Origin: Frigoribacterium sp. SL97
GTDB taxonomy: Bacteria; Actinomycetota; Actinomycetes; Actinomycetales; Microbacteriaceae
Direction: 5' to 3'
DNA: 64,000 nucleotides
Assembly: GCF_026625765.1 (NCBI RefSeq)
Contig: NZ_CP113062.1
Span: forward strand, 186,001 to 250,000
Shown piece after piece: positions 7,854-16,569 of the stretch (position 1 is the stretch's first letter; every line of letters starts with the position of its first letter). The translations under genes and the position numbers were made by a program. The notes beneath the pieces were generated by a model, which did no database searches, was not told where the DNA came from, and saw only the letters and a program-made list of their open reading frames with translations.

Positions 7854-8780
7854 CTACTTGATCGCGCCCTGCGTCACGCCCGCCATCACCCAGCGCTGGG
7901 TGAAGAGGTAGACGACGATTGCCGGGGCCATCGCCATGAGGTACGAGGCGAAGGCGACGTTGTAGTCGTTGCTGAACTGCGTCTGGAAGATCTGTTGCAG
8001 CACGGGCAGGGTCTGCAGCGACGGGTCGGCGGTGATCAGCGACGGCATCGCGAAGTCGTTCCACGAGGCCAGGAAGGCGAAGATGCCGACCGTGGCGCTC
8101 ATCGGGGCGAGCAGCGGGAAGACCAGGCGCCAGAAGACCTGCCAGGTGGTGGCGCCGTCGAGCCGCGCGCTCTCCTCCAGCTCTTCGGGCAACGACCGCA
8201 GGAACGCCGTGAACAGCAGGATCGAGAACGACAGCTGGAACATGACGTGCAGCAGCGCGACGCCGGCGGGGTTGTCGAGGCCGACGATGCCGGTCAACTT
8301 GATCTGCGACAGCGCGACGACCGGGAACGGCAGGAACATCGCGGCCAGCAGGTAGAAGAACGAGAAGCGGAACAGCTTGCGGTCCCAGTTGCGCGAGATC
8401 GCGTACGACGCCATCGAGGCGAGCACGACCGTGCCGATGACGGTCGCGGCCGTGACGAGGGTCGAGATGCCGAACGCCCGCGGGAAGTCGGTCAGCTGCC
8501 AGGCGGTCGCGAAGTTCGAGAAGTCGATCGGTGCCGGCAGGCTGAACGCGTTGCCGTCGACGGCCTGCGCCGACGTCTTGAGCGACATCGTGACGGTGAC
8601 GTAGATCGGGATCAGCACGGTGATCGTGCCGAGCACCAGCAGCACGGTGACGAGGCGGTTCGGGCGCTCCCGCCCGACGCGACCGCGTCGACGACGGGTG
8701 ACGGCGTCGGCGTCGCGACCCGCGCCTCCTGGGGTGGGGGCCGCCGAGGCGGCGGGGGTGACGAGTGCGGTGTTCGCCAT
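7854..8780 (-). CDS. Sugar ABC transporter permease (MalG-like)
   Basis: 308 residues with six predicted membrane helices and the EAA loop EELEESARLDGATTWQVFWR near residue 200, typical of CUT1 carbohydrate importers. The N-terminal 35 residues are cytoplasmic and contain PGGAGRD, read from an exact AGGAGGCGCGGGT motif copy at 8718-8730. The ATG overlaps the stop of the upstream permease by one base (TGATG), so translation is probably coupled. It pairs with the permease 8780-9718. Confidence 0.92.
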   Translation of the reverse strand: MANTALVTPAASAAPTPGGAGRDADAVTRRRRGRVGRERPNRLVTVLLVLGTITVLIPIYVTVTMSLKTSAQAVDGNAFSLPAPIDFSNFATAWQLTDFPRAFGISTLVTAATVIGTVVLASMASYAISRNWDRKLFRFSFFYLLAAMFLPFPVVALSQIKLTGIVGLDNPAGVALLHVMFQLSFSILLFTAFLRSLPEELEESARLDGATTWQVFWRLVFPLLAPMSATVGIFAFLASWNDFAMPSLITADPSLQTLPVLQQIFQTQFSNDYNVAFASYLMAMAPAIVVYLFTQRWVMAGVTQGAIK

Positions 8781-9718
8781 CAGACGGCCGCCTTTCCGCG
8801 GGTGATCCGGAGTTGGACGAGCGCGATCGCGACGGCGATCACGAAGAAGATGGTCGCGTTGGCCATCTGGTAGGCGTAGTCGCCGCCGGTGAAGCCCGTG
8901 AAGATCGTCATCGCGATGCTGCGGGTCGACGTGCCGGGGCCGCCGTTCGTCAGACCGACGATGATGTCGTACGAGTTCAGGAAGTTCTTGAAGCCGATGA
9001 TCGTGTTGATCAGGACGTAGCCCGCCACGAGCGGCAGCGTGATCGACCGCAGCTGCTTCCAGCCCGAGGCGCCGTCGAGGCTGCTCGCCTCGTACACCTC
9101 GCCGGGGATCGCGAGCAGGCCCGCGATGTAGATCAGCAGCGTGCTCGGGATCGCCTGCCATGCGGTCACGACGACGATGCCGATCCAGGCGGTGTCGGCG
9201 TTCGCGAGGATGCTGTCCTGCAGCCCGGGGATGCCGAGCGAGGCGCCGAGGGCCGGCAACGAGTTCGAGAAGAGGAACTGGAAGACGAACGCGATGATGA
9301 TGCCCGAGATGACCATCGGGATCACGAAGACGGCCCGCAGCGCGGTCTTCGCCTTGATCTGCGAGGTCAGGCCGATCGCCAACAGCAGGGCGATCACGTT
9401 GACGGCGATCACCGTGACCAGTGCGAAGCCCATCGTGAAGCCGTACGAGCCGAGGATCGCCGGGTCGGTCGCCATCGCGAGGTAGTTCGTGACGCCGACC
9501 ATGTCGAACTCGCCGAAGCCGATCGAGTTCGTGAAGCTGTAGAACACGCCCATCACGGCCGGCAGGGTGATCGCCAGCGAGAAGAGGACGAGCGTCGGCA
9601 CGAGGAAGAAGTAGAAGACCGGGTCGACGCGCCTGCCGCGGCGCCGCGGGTTGCCGGTCGTGCTGCCGCTCAACGAGGTGCGGGCGCCTCGCGCGGCCGT
9701 GGGGGTGGTGGTGGCCAT
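8780..9718 (-). CDS. Sugar ABC transporter permease (MalF-like)
   Basis: 312 residues, six membrane helices, EAA loop GEVYEASSLDGASGWKQLR. Start MATTTPTAARG is chosen because GAAGGAGA lies just upstream. A start 25 codons earlier, at 9793, would overlap the binding-protein stop as ATGA and cannot be excluded. Together with the MalG-like protein it forms the channel of an alpha-glucoside importer; the ATPase is not in the window and is usually a shared MsiK-type protein. Confidence 0.92.
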   Translation of the reverse strand: MATTTPTAARGARTSLSGSTTGNPRRRGRRVDPVFYFFLVPTLVLFSLAITLPAVMGVFYSFTNSIGFGEFDMVGVTNYLAMATDPAILGSYGFTMGFALVTVIAVNVIALLLAIGLTSQIKAKTALRAVFVIPMVISGIIIAFVFQFLFSNSLPALGASLGIPGLQDSILANADTAWIGIVVVTAWQAIPSTLLIYIAGLLAIPGEVYEASSLDGASGWKQLRSITLPLVAGYVLINTIIGFKNFLNSYDIIVGLTNGGPGTSTRSIAMTIFTGFTGGDYAYQMANATIFFVIAVAIALVQLRITRGKAAV

Positions 9719-9789
9719 CGGGTCTCCTTCGACTCGGGCGGTGGTCGGGGTGGCCGGGGCCGTGGTGCGGCCCGCGCCGTCGATCGCGC

Positions 9790-11077
9790 TCATGCGCGGA
9801 GTGCCAGGCGGCGCCAGTCGGCGTCCATGGTGCGCAGGGTGCCCTCGACGCTGGCGCCCGTGACGATGCCCTGCACGTAGTTCTCGGCGGGGATCGTCAG
9901 CGGGATCGCCTTGGACGCCCCCTGGTAGAACCGCGCGTCGTCGTAGTAGCCCTGCATGCCGACGATGCGCTCGTCGGTCACGGCGGGGGCCGACCTCGTG
10001 GTGCCGAACGCCAGGAAGTCGCGGTTTGTAGGCGTCCTGGATCTCGGGCTGCATCAGGTAGGTCAGGAACTCGCGGGCGGCGTCCTGCTTGCGCGACTGC
10101 TCGGGCACCCACAGGGCCAGGTCGAGGTTGACCCGCACCTTGCGGTCGGCGGGGTCGTCGGTCATCGGCAAGGGGAACGTGCCGACCCTCGCCTCGGGGT
10201 TCGCCTTGGTGATCTCACCGAGTGCCCACGGCCCCTGCATGAGCATCGCCGCCTCGCCCTGCGCCATGGCGAGGTTGCCGTCGCCGTACCCGCGGCTGTT
10301 GCGGTTGGCGTTCGACAGCCGTCCGAGCTGCACCATGCGCTCGACGGGTTCGCGGAAGTCCTTCTCGAACGAGACCGAGCCGCCCTGTCCGACGCTCGTG
10401 CCCTCGGCGTTCATCTTCTCGTAGAAGGCCGCGACGTCGAGCGACCCGCCGGTCGTGTAGTCGAACAGGCCCTGGGCGACGGTCCACGGTTCGCGGAAGG
10501 TGCTGTAGATCGGCGTGACGCCGGCCGCCGTGAAGGTGTCGCACGCCGCGAGGAACTCGTCCCACGTGGTCGGCACCTCGACGCCCAGGTCGGCGAAGAC
10601 CTGCTGGTTGTAGATCACCGACGCGGCGGTGATCGAGTACGGCAGCACGCTCGTCCGGCCGGGGTACGTCGCGTACTGGTCGACCAGCTCCTGCACCTCG
10701 GGGCGGATCGTGCGCGCCTCGGGCAGGTCGCCCAGGTCGCTCAGCGCCCCGCGCTCCATGAAGCGGGCCATCTCGAGGTTGTACGTGAAGGCCGCGACGT
10801 CGGGCGGGTTGCCCCGGACGAAGCCGGCCGAGATGCCCGAGGTCGAGTCGTGGATCACCCGGACCGCCGACTGCGACTCGTTGAAGCGCGAGACGAGGTC
10901 GGAGAAGTAGGGGATCGCCTCGGGCTTGGTCGCGTAGAAGGTGATCTCGGTGCGCCCGCGGCCGGAGCCGGACGGGGCGCAGCCGGCGAGGAGGAGCGCC
11001 GCCCCTGCGGCACCGATCCCGCCGAGGAGGGTGCGTCGGCTGAGGCCGGCACCGGAGGGCAGTGGGGGTGTGGGCAC
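9790..11077 (-). pseudogene. Sugar ABC transporter substrate-binding lipoprotein, frameshifted near the C-terminus
   Basis: About 428 residues if repaired. Signal: LSRRTLLGG followed by a hydrophobic run and lipobox LLAGC, so a lipoprotein, possibly Tat-exported. The body matches CUT1 binding proteins (PTTWDEFLAACDTFTAAG; GEAAMLMQGPWALGEI). Reading breaks at 10025-10027: the plus strand has TTT where TT restores QDAYNRDFLAFGTTRSAPAVTDERIVGMQGYYDD and the normal end at the TGA (9790-9792). Unrepaired, the frame runs on into the permease. Either a real homopolymer mutation that disables the importer, or a sequencing error. GTG start. Confidence 0.8.
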
Positions 11078-11124
11078 GTCGTCGTCTCCCGGGTCGCGAC
11101 CCCGACGACAGCGTCGGGACCGAG

Positions 11125-11158
11125 TTGATCTGGTGTGTAGATTTAGACCCTAGATCAA
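11125..11158. promoter_or_regulatory. Putative operator/promoter between the sugar ABC operon and its ROK repressor
   Basis: An AT-rich island in GC-rich DNA. TTGATCT at 11125-11131 is mirrored by AGATCAA at 11152-11158, with a second partial repeat TAGATTTAGA / CTAGATC inside. Placed between divergent genes 48-80 bases from their starts, it is the expected site for autoregulation by the ROK protein. The exact binding core is not determined. Confidence 0.5.
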
Positions 11159-11238
11159 TTCGCGGCGTGGCACCATGGGTCGTCGTCGAAAAGATCCGCC
11201 GTGTCGCGAGGCACCGGCCACAGCACGAGGAGGCGCGG

Positions 11239-12501
11239 GTGGCGCTGAGCACCGGGGTGTCGTCGCCGAGCCTGCTCCGCCGCATGAACGCGGCCGAGGT
11301 GCTGCGGCACGCGTGGTCCGCGGACGCGGTCACGGCGAGCGACCTGATCGCCCTCACCGGACTCACCCGGTCCACCGTGCTCGGGGTCTGCGACGACCTC
11401 ATCGACCACGGCTGGATGGTGTCGCTCGCCGACGCCCGCTCGACCGGCGAGTACCGCAAGGGCCGCCCCGCGCGCCGCTACGCCCTGGCCCGTTCCGCCG
11501 GGCACGTCGTCGGCGTCGACGCCGGACGCCACCACCTGACCGCCGTCGTGGCCGACCTGCGCGGCGACGTCGTGGCCCGCGTCGCACGGCGCATCGACCC
11601 CGACGGGACGGCGGACGACCGCCGCCGGACGGTCTCACGGCTGGTCGACGACGTCCTCGGCGAGGCCTCACTGGGCGACGCCGACGTGCTCGCCGTGGCA
11701 CTCGGAGTGCCCGCGCCGACCGACTCCGAGGGCCGGTCGCCGATCGAGGTCGGCGCCGACTTCTGGGTGCTGATGAACCCCGACTACACCGGGCTCTTCG
11801 CCGAGCGCGGCTGGGCCGTCGTCGTCGAGAACGACGCCAACCTGGCCGCCGTGGCCGAGGCGGCGGCCGCATCCCGTGCCGACCGCGAGGTCGGTGGTGG
11901 TGCCGGCGCCGCCACGTCGTTCGTGACCCTGCTGGCGGGCGAGCGGTTCGGCGCTGGGTTCGTGCTCGACGGAGCCCTCGTGCGGGGCAGCCGCGGTGCC
12001 GCGGGCGAGATGCGCCTCCTCGACCTGGTCGAGGGCGTCGGATCGGCCGACGGCCTCGGAGCCCTGCTGCGCGACTGGGCCCGGGCCGCGCGCGAGCTCG
12101 GCACCGTGCCGGCCTCGTCGCCGCTGCGGGCGATCCCGCTCGACGAGCTCGAGGCCCCCGCCGTGCTGGCCGCGGCGGACGCCGGCGACCCGACCGCCCT
12201 GCGCCTGGTCGAGAAGGCCGCCGAACGGTTCGGACGCGTCTGCGCCATGCTCAGCGGCATGCTCGACGTCGACCGCATCGTCGTCGCCGGGGCCGTGGCG
12301 CCCTCCCTCGGACTGCTGCTCGACCGGACGACACCGTGGCTCAGCCGGTTCACGCACCGGGCCGCGCCCGAGGTCGTCGCCTCGACGTTGGGCGACGCGG
12401 TCGTGACCACGGGCGCCGTCGAGCGGGCCCTGGCGCACGTGCGCGGCCACGCACTCGAGCTGACGCTGCCGGGTGCGGCGGACGCGACCCGCGCCTCCTG
12501 A
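11239..12501 (+). CDS. ROK-family transcriptional repressor
   Basis: 420 residues: an N-terminal winged helix-turn-helix (about 10-65, SDLIALTGLTRSTVLGVCDDL) and a ROK sugar-binding domain (VGVDAGRHHLTAVVADL, ENDANLAAVAEA). It probably represses the divergent alpha-glucoside importer until sugar binds. The GTG at 11239 is chosen because AGGAGG (11228-11233) stands 5 bases upstream; that ribosome site is itself part of an exact AGGAGGCGCGGGT motif copy. The protein ends ...ATRAS-stop, where TRAS and the stop come from a reverse copy of the same motif (12487-12499). Confidence 0.9.
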   Translation: MALSTGVSSPSLLRRMNAAEVLRHAWSADAVTASDLIALTGLTRSTVLGVCDDLIDHGWMVSLADARSTGEYRKGRPARRYALARSAGHVVGVDAGRHHLTAVVADLRGDVVARVARRIDPDGTADDRRRTVSRLVDDVLGEASLGDADVLAVALGVPAPTDSEGRSPIEVGADFWVLMNPDYTGLFAERGWAVVVENDANLAAVAEAAAASRADREVGGGAGAATSFVTLLAGERFGAGFVLDGALVRGSRGAAGEMRLLDLVEGVGSADGLGALLRDWARAARELGTVPASSPLRAIPLDELEAPAVLAAADAGDPTALRLVEKAAERFGRVCAMLSGMLDVDRIVVAGAVAPSLGLLLDRTTPWLSRFTHRAAPEVVASTLGDAVVTTGAVERALAHVRGHALELTLPGAADATRAS

Positions 12502-12542
12502 GGCCTGCTCGGCGTGCGATCGGACGGCGATGCACCCGGCCT

Positions 12543-12604
12543 CGAACCCCGTTCACGAAGTCGAACCCCGACAGAACGGGGTTCGACTTCGCAAACGGGG
12601 TTCG
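12543..12604. repeat. 62-bp palindromic element, family C, copy 1
   Basis: Begins CGAACCCCGTTCACGAAG and ends with AAACGGGGTTCG; an inner stem GAACCCC/GGGGTTC nests inside the outer one. The same 62-bp design recurs at 29651-29712 and 45662-45723. Intergenic, after the ROK gene. No T-tract. Confidence 0.85.
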
Positions 12605-12660
12605 CGGCCCCTGGCCGGCGGGGCGGGGCGGGAGGCGCGGGGCGGCCCGGCGCACGCCGC

Positions 12661-12666
12661 TAGGCT
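12661..12666 (+). promoter_or_regulatory. Leaderless -10 hexamer TAGGCT
   Basis: TAGGCT, 6 bases, then ATG at 12673; no ribosome site. Confidence 0.5.
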
Positions 12667-12672
12667 CGCGGG

Positions 12673-13327
12673 ATGGTCACCGTCGTGCTCCCCTGGCGTC
12701 CGCAACCCAGTCGCGTCGCGGCGTTCGAGGTCGTCCGCGACTGGTACGCCGACGCCCTGCCCGAGGCCGAGATCCGCACGATCGACTCCCCCGACCCGGT
12801 GTTCAACCTGGCCCAGTGCCGCAACCTGGGGGTCGCCGGCCTGGCCGACGACGAGGTCGCCGTGATCGGCGACGCCGACACCCTGCCGCAACGCGAGCCC
12901 CTGCTCGCGGCGATCGAGGCGGCCCGCACGAGCGGCCGGGTGCACCTGCCCTACACCGAGTACCACTGGCTGGGACGCGACGGCACCGCGCAGGCGGCCG
13001 CGGGCACCCCCTCGAGCGGTGCGACTTCGAGCTCGTGCGCGGGGCCTCTCGGGGGTCTACGTGACCCGCGCCTCCTCGTGGCGCAGCCACGGCGGGCAGG
13101 ACGAACGCTTCCGGGGCTGGGGCTTCGAGGACGCCGCCTGGTACCTCGCCCACACCACCCTGCTCGGCGAGGCCCCGCGACGGCACGAGGGCATGGTCTT
13201 CGCCCTGCACCACCAGGCCGAGGTGCGCGAGGGGCCGCAGTACGACGCCAACGCCGCGCTGATGCAGCGGTACCGCGACGCGGCGGTCGGCGAGGACGCG
13301 ATGCGCGCGGTCGTCTTCGGCGCCTAG
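12673..13327 (+). pseudogene. Glycosyltransferase (GT2/galactosyltransferase-C-like), two frameshifts
   Basis: The protein starts MVTVVLPWRPQ in frame 1 with nucleotide-binding features (FNLAQCRNLG, VIGDADTLP, HLPYTEYHWLG). At 12999-13008 the sense moves to frame 3 (PLERCDFELVRGAS), and at 13044-13052 to frame 2 (GVYVTRASSWRSHGGQDERFRGWGFEDAAWYLAH), ending at TAG 13325-13327. Both shifts fall in homopolymers, C5 and G5, each one base short of the repaired reading. Repaired length about 218 residues, the usual size. Real decay or sequencing error. TRAS derives from a motif copy at 13064-13076. Confidence 0.75.
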
Positions 13328-13413
13328 AGCTAGAGAGCGACAGAGCCGAAGGGCGACAGAGCCGGAGAGCGACAGCGCAGGAGGCGCGGGGCACGTCCGG
13401 CGGACGACCCGCG

Positions 13414-14022
13414 TCAGTCGCGGCGGACGGTGTGCAACGGGCCGAGCGCGTGGTCGAGTGCGGCCTCGAGCGGCCAGCCCGCCCGCTCCGACTGGCTGAG
13501 CAGCAGTCCCCCCTGGATCGCGGCGATGATCGCGGTGGCGACGCGCACCGGATCGGCCGAGGCGTCGACCGAGCCCGAGGCCTGCAGCCGCCGGATGCCC
13601 GCCGCCAGCTGCTCGCGCCAGGCGTCCCAGCTCGCCTTGACGCTGCGCTCGACCTCGGCGTCCGTGGCGGCGACCTGGGCGGCGAGCGTGCCGATCGGGC
13701 ACGCCCAGCGGCCGAGGCTGATGTAGTACTCGACCAGGGCGGCGCGCCAGCGCTCCCACGACTCCCAGGTGCCGAGGTCGTGGATCTCGGGCTCCTGCGC
13801 CTCGAGCAGCTGGCGCCCCTCCCACCGGGCGACCTCGTGGATCAGCTCGGTCTTGCCGCCGGGGAAGTAGTGGAACAGCTGGCTCTTGCTGGTCAGCGTC
13901 GCGGCCCGCACCGTGTCGAGCGTCGTCCCGCCGATGCCCGCGGCGAGGATCTGCCGACCGGTCTCGTCGATGATCCTCTGGCGGGTGAGCCGCCCGCGCT
14001 CGGTGATCTTCGTCTCGTCCAC
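13414..14022 (-). CDS. TetR-family regulator
   Basis: 202 residues. The N-terminal helix-turn-helix (about 12-60) includes RQRIIDETGRQIL and LTSKSQLFHYFPGGKTELI, with a larger ligand domain after it. It is divergent from the SDR gene at 14101, and the shared region holds three copies of one palindrome, so it almost certainly represses that gene and itself. GTG start with TAGGAT 6 bases upstream. Confidence 0.9.
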   Translation of the reverse strand: MDETKITERGRLTRQRIIDETGRQILAAGIGGTTLDTVRAATLTSKSQLFHYFPGGKTELIHEVARWEGRQLLEAQEPEIHDLGTWESWERWRAALVEYYISLGRWACPIGTLAAQVAATDAEVERSVKASWDAWREQLAAGIRRLQASGSVDASADPVRVATAIIAAIQGGLLLSQSERAGWPLEAALDHALGPLHTVRRD

Positions 14023-14028
14023 GGAGAG

Positions 14029-14034
14029 ATCCTA
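14029..14034 (-). promoter_or_regulatory. Leaderless -10 hexamer TAGGAT for the TetR gene
   Basis: TAGGAT on the minus strand, 6 bases before the GTG at 14022; the adjacent operator copy (14042-14057) would cover the region upstream of it. Confidence 0.5.
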
Positions 14035-14041
14035 CGTCGAT

Positions 14042-14100
14042 TGGACCATTCGGTCCACGAACACTGGACTCGATGGTCCAGTCCGTGCTAGCAATGGACC

Positions 14101-14110
<10 letters not shown>
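14042..14110. promoter_or_regulatory. Three TetR operator palindromes (TGGACY-N4-RGTCCA)
   Basis: Copies: TGGACCATTCGGTCCA (14042-14057); ACTGGACTCGATGGTCCAGT (14063-14082); TGGACCATGCAGTCCA (14095-14110). Centres are 23 and 30 bases apart. The last contains the ATG of the SDR gene, so binding there would also block the start of its message. Confidence 0.85.
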
Positions 14111-14898
<788 letters not shown>

Positions 14899-14948
14899 GC
14901 CGACCCGCGCCTCCTGCCGGTCGGCCCTCGGCCGGACGGACCAGACGC

Positions 14949-14990
14949 CACGACGTGCCGCTCGCCTGCGAAGGCGAGCGGCACGTCGTG
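14949..14990. terminator. Perfect 18-bp hairpin between convergent genes
   Basis: Arms 14949-14966 and 14973-14990 pair without mismatch around TGCGAA. It stands between the convergent SDR and glycosyltransferase genes and could terminate both directions; there is no T-tract. Its length, 42 bp, differs from the 60-bp elements. An exact motif copy (14903-14915) precedes it. Confidence 0.55.
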
Positions 14991-15036
14991 ACAGCTCGAG
15001 AGGCGGGGCGAGCCGAGGAGGCCCGGGACGGCTCGG

Positions 15037-16569
15037 TCAGCCGCGCCCGGTCAGCGCCGCGTGGGCTCGTGCCCGTCCGGGCGTCTCGCGCAGGGACGCC
15101 GCCAGCCCGGCCAGGCGCCCGGCCGCACCGGGGTCGCGCGTCGGCAGGTCGAGCACGTGCCGCAGCGCCTCCGCCAGTTCGTCGACCGTCGCCGTGTTCG
15201 GGGCGAGCGCCACGCCCACCCCGGTGCGCTCGAGGGCGGCGGCCCCGGCGAACTGGTCGGTCGAGAACGGCAGGACGACGACGGGCACGCCCGCGGTCAT
15301 CGCCTCGGTCACGCTGTTGTTGCCGCCGTGCGTGACGGCCGCGGTCGCCGCGTCGAGCAGCGTCACCTGCGGCAGGAACTCGCGGACGAGCCAGTCGCTC
15401 GGCACCTCGCCGAGGTCGGCCCGGTCGCCCGAGCCGAGCGCGATCGCGGCCCGCACCCCGACCCGACGCAGGGCCTCGGCCACGCGCCCGAGCACGTCCG
15501 ACCGCACCGAGAGGAAGCTGCCGAAGCTGACGTAGACGAACGGCGCGGGCGCGGGGTCGGGGTCGGACGTGGGGTCGAGGTCGGGCTCGGACGTGGGGTC
15601 GAGGTCGGGCGTGGGGTCGGGGTCGGCGCCGCCGGCCAGCCAGGCGGCGACCTCGGCGTCCACCGGCTCGGCACGCACGGCGGATCCGAGCCAGACGTGC
15701 GGGGGCAGCAGGGCCTCGCGCTCGGGGTCGGCCAGCTCGCCCGGGTAGTTGTAGAGCAGCAGGTCGCCGTGCTCGCCGAAGGCGCTCGTCGACGGCGGCA
15801 GGTGCGGAGCGAGCTCGGCCAGCGCGGCGTTCCACTCGGCGGTGAACGAGGCGTCGACCCGCTCGCACAACTCGCGCAGCCCGGCGACGCCCTCGGGCGC
15901 GGCGCCGGCGTCGGCCCGCGCCACCGACGCATCTCCGGCAGCTCGCACCACGCTCGCGTCGTCGAACCACGTTCCGGGGTGGTTCGACGACTCGACGGTG
16001 GTGCGGCCTCCGGCCAGCGCCGGGTCGGCACCAGCGCCGGCACCGCCGAACGCCGCGGGCCACTCGGGCGGGCAGCCGTAGACCTCGTCGCCCACGGGCA
16101 GCGCGGTCGGGTGCCCCAACACGACGTCGGCGAACGGCACGCCGCCGGCCACGAGCGCGAGCCGGGCGCTGAACGCGAGGTGGTCCACGACGATCTGGTC
16201 GGGCCGGACGGCGGCGACCACGTCGAGCACGGCCCGGGCCGTGGCGACCGGTTGCCACATGAGGTCGGTGAGGCGTTCGCGCGCCTGGTACGAGAGCGTC
16301 TCGACCATGCCGAGCCGGGTGGCGTCGAAGAAGCCGCGCAGCGACGCGTCCTCCTCGGCCACCTGTTCCTCGGCACGGATCACCCCGGGGTTCGAGCCGC
16401 GCCCAAGCTGCAGGTGCACGCGCTCGAAGCCGAACGACTCGACGATGGCCGCGGTGGCCGGGCCGGTCGCGACGACGACGCGCTCGCCCCGGTCGCGCCA
16501 CTCGGTGGCCAGGGTCGCGAGCGGCAGCAGGTGCGACGCGTAGTCGGGGCTGACGACGAGCAGGGTCAT
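15037..16569 (-). CDS. UGT/macrolide-type glycosyltransferase (GT1) with an in-frame palindrome
   Basis: 510 residues, GT-B fold. The N-terminal domain opens MTLLVVSPDYASHLLPL; the donor-site signature is VTHGGNNSVTEAMTAGVPVVVLP with FSTDQFAGA. It would transfer a sugar from a nucleotide sugar to an unknown acceptor. Two odd insertions lie between the domains: residues about 182-208 (GRTTVESSNHPGTWFDDASV) are translated from a 60-bp palindromic element at 15945-16004, and a DPDPTPDLDPTSEP repeat is coded by tandem repeats at 15545-15640. The ATG overlaps the stop of the upstream gene as ATGA. Confidence 0.85.
   Translation of the reverse strand: MTLLVVSPDYASHLLPLATLATEWRDRGERVVVATGPATAAIVESFGFERVHLQLGRGSNPGVIRAEEQVAEEDASLRGFFDATRLGMVETLSYQARERLTDLMWQPVATARAVLDVVAAVRPDQIVVDHLAFSARLALVAGGVPFADVVLGHPTALPVGDEVYGCPPEWPAAFGGAGAGADPALAGGRTTVESSNHPGTWFDDASVVRAAGDASVARADAGAAPEGVAGLRELCERVDASFTAEWNAALAELAPHLPPSTSAFGEHGDLLLYNYPGELADPEREALLPPHVWLGSAVRAEPVDAEVAAWLAGGADPDPTPDLDPTSEPDLDPTSDPDPAPAPFVYVSFGSFLSVRSDVLGRVAEALRRVGVRAAIALGSGDRADLGEVPSDWLVREFLPQVTLLDAATAAVTHGGNNSVTEAMTAGVPVVVLPFSTDQFAGAAALERTGVGVALAPNTATVDELAEALRHVLDLPTRDPGAAGRLAGLAASLRETPGRARAHAALTGRG
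15945..16004. repeat. 60-bp palindromic element, family A, copy 1 (inside a gene)
   Basis: Outer arms GCACCAC/GTGGTGC, inner arms GTCGTCGAACCAC/GTGGTTCGACGAC with an 8-base centre. Homologous 60-bp copies at 26227-26286, 26442-26501 and 53479-53538. This copy lies in frame in the glycosyltransferase gene. Confidence 0.9.

Noticed and set aside
6225..8873. 882-codon open frame on the plus strand
   Set aside because: It runs antisense to the glucosidase and permease genes and consists of Arg/Gly/Val-rich shadow sequence; it lacks any domain.
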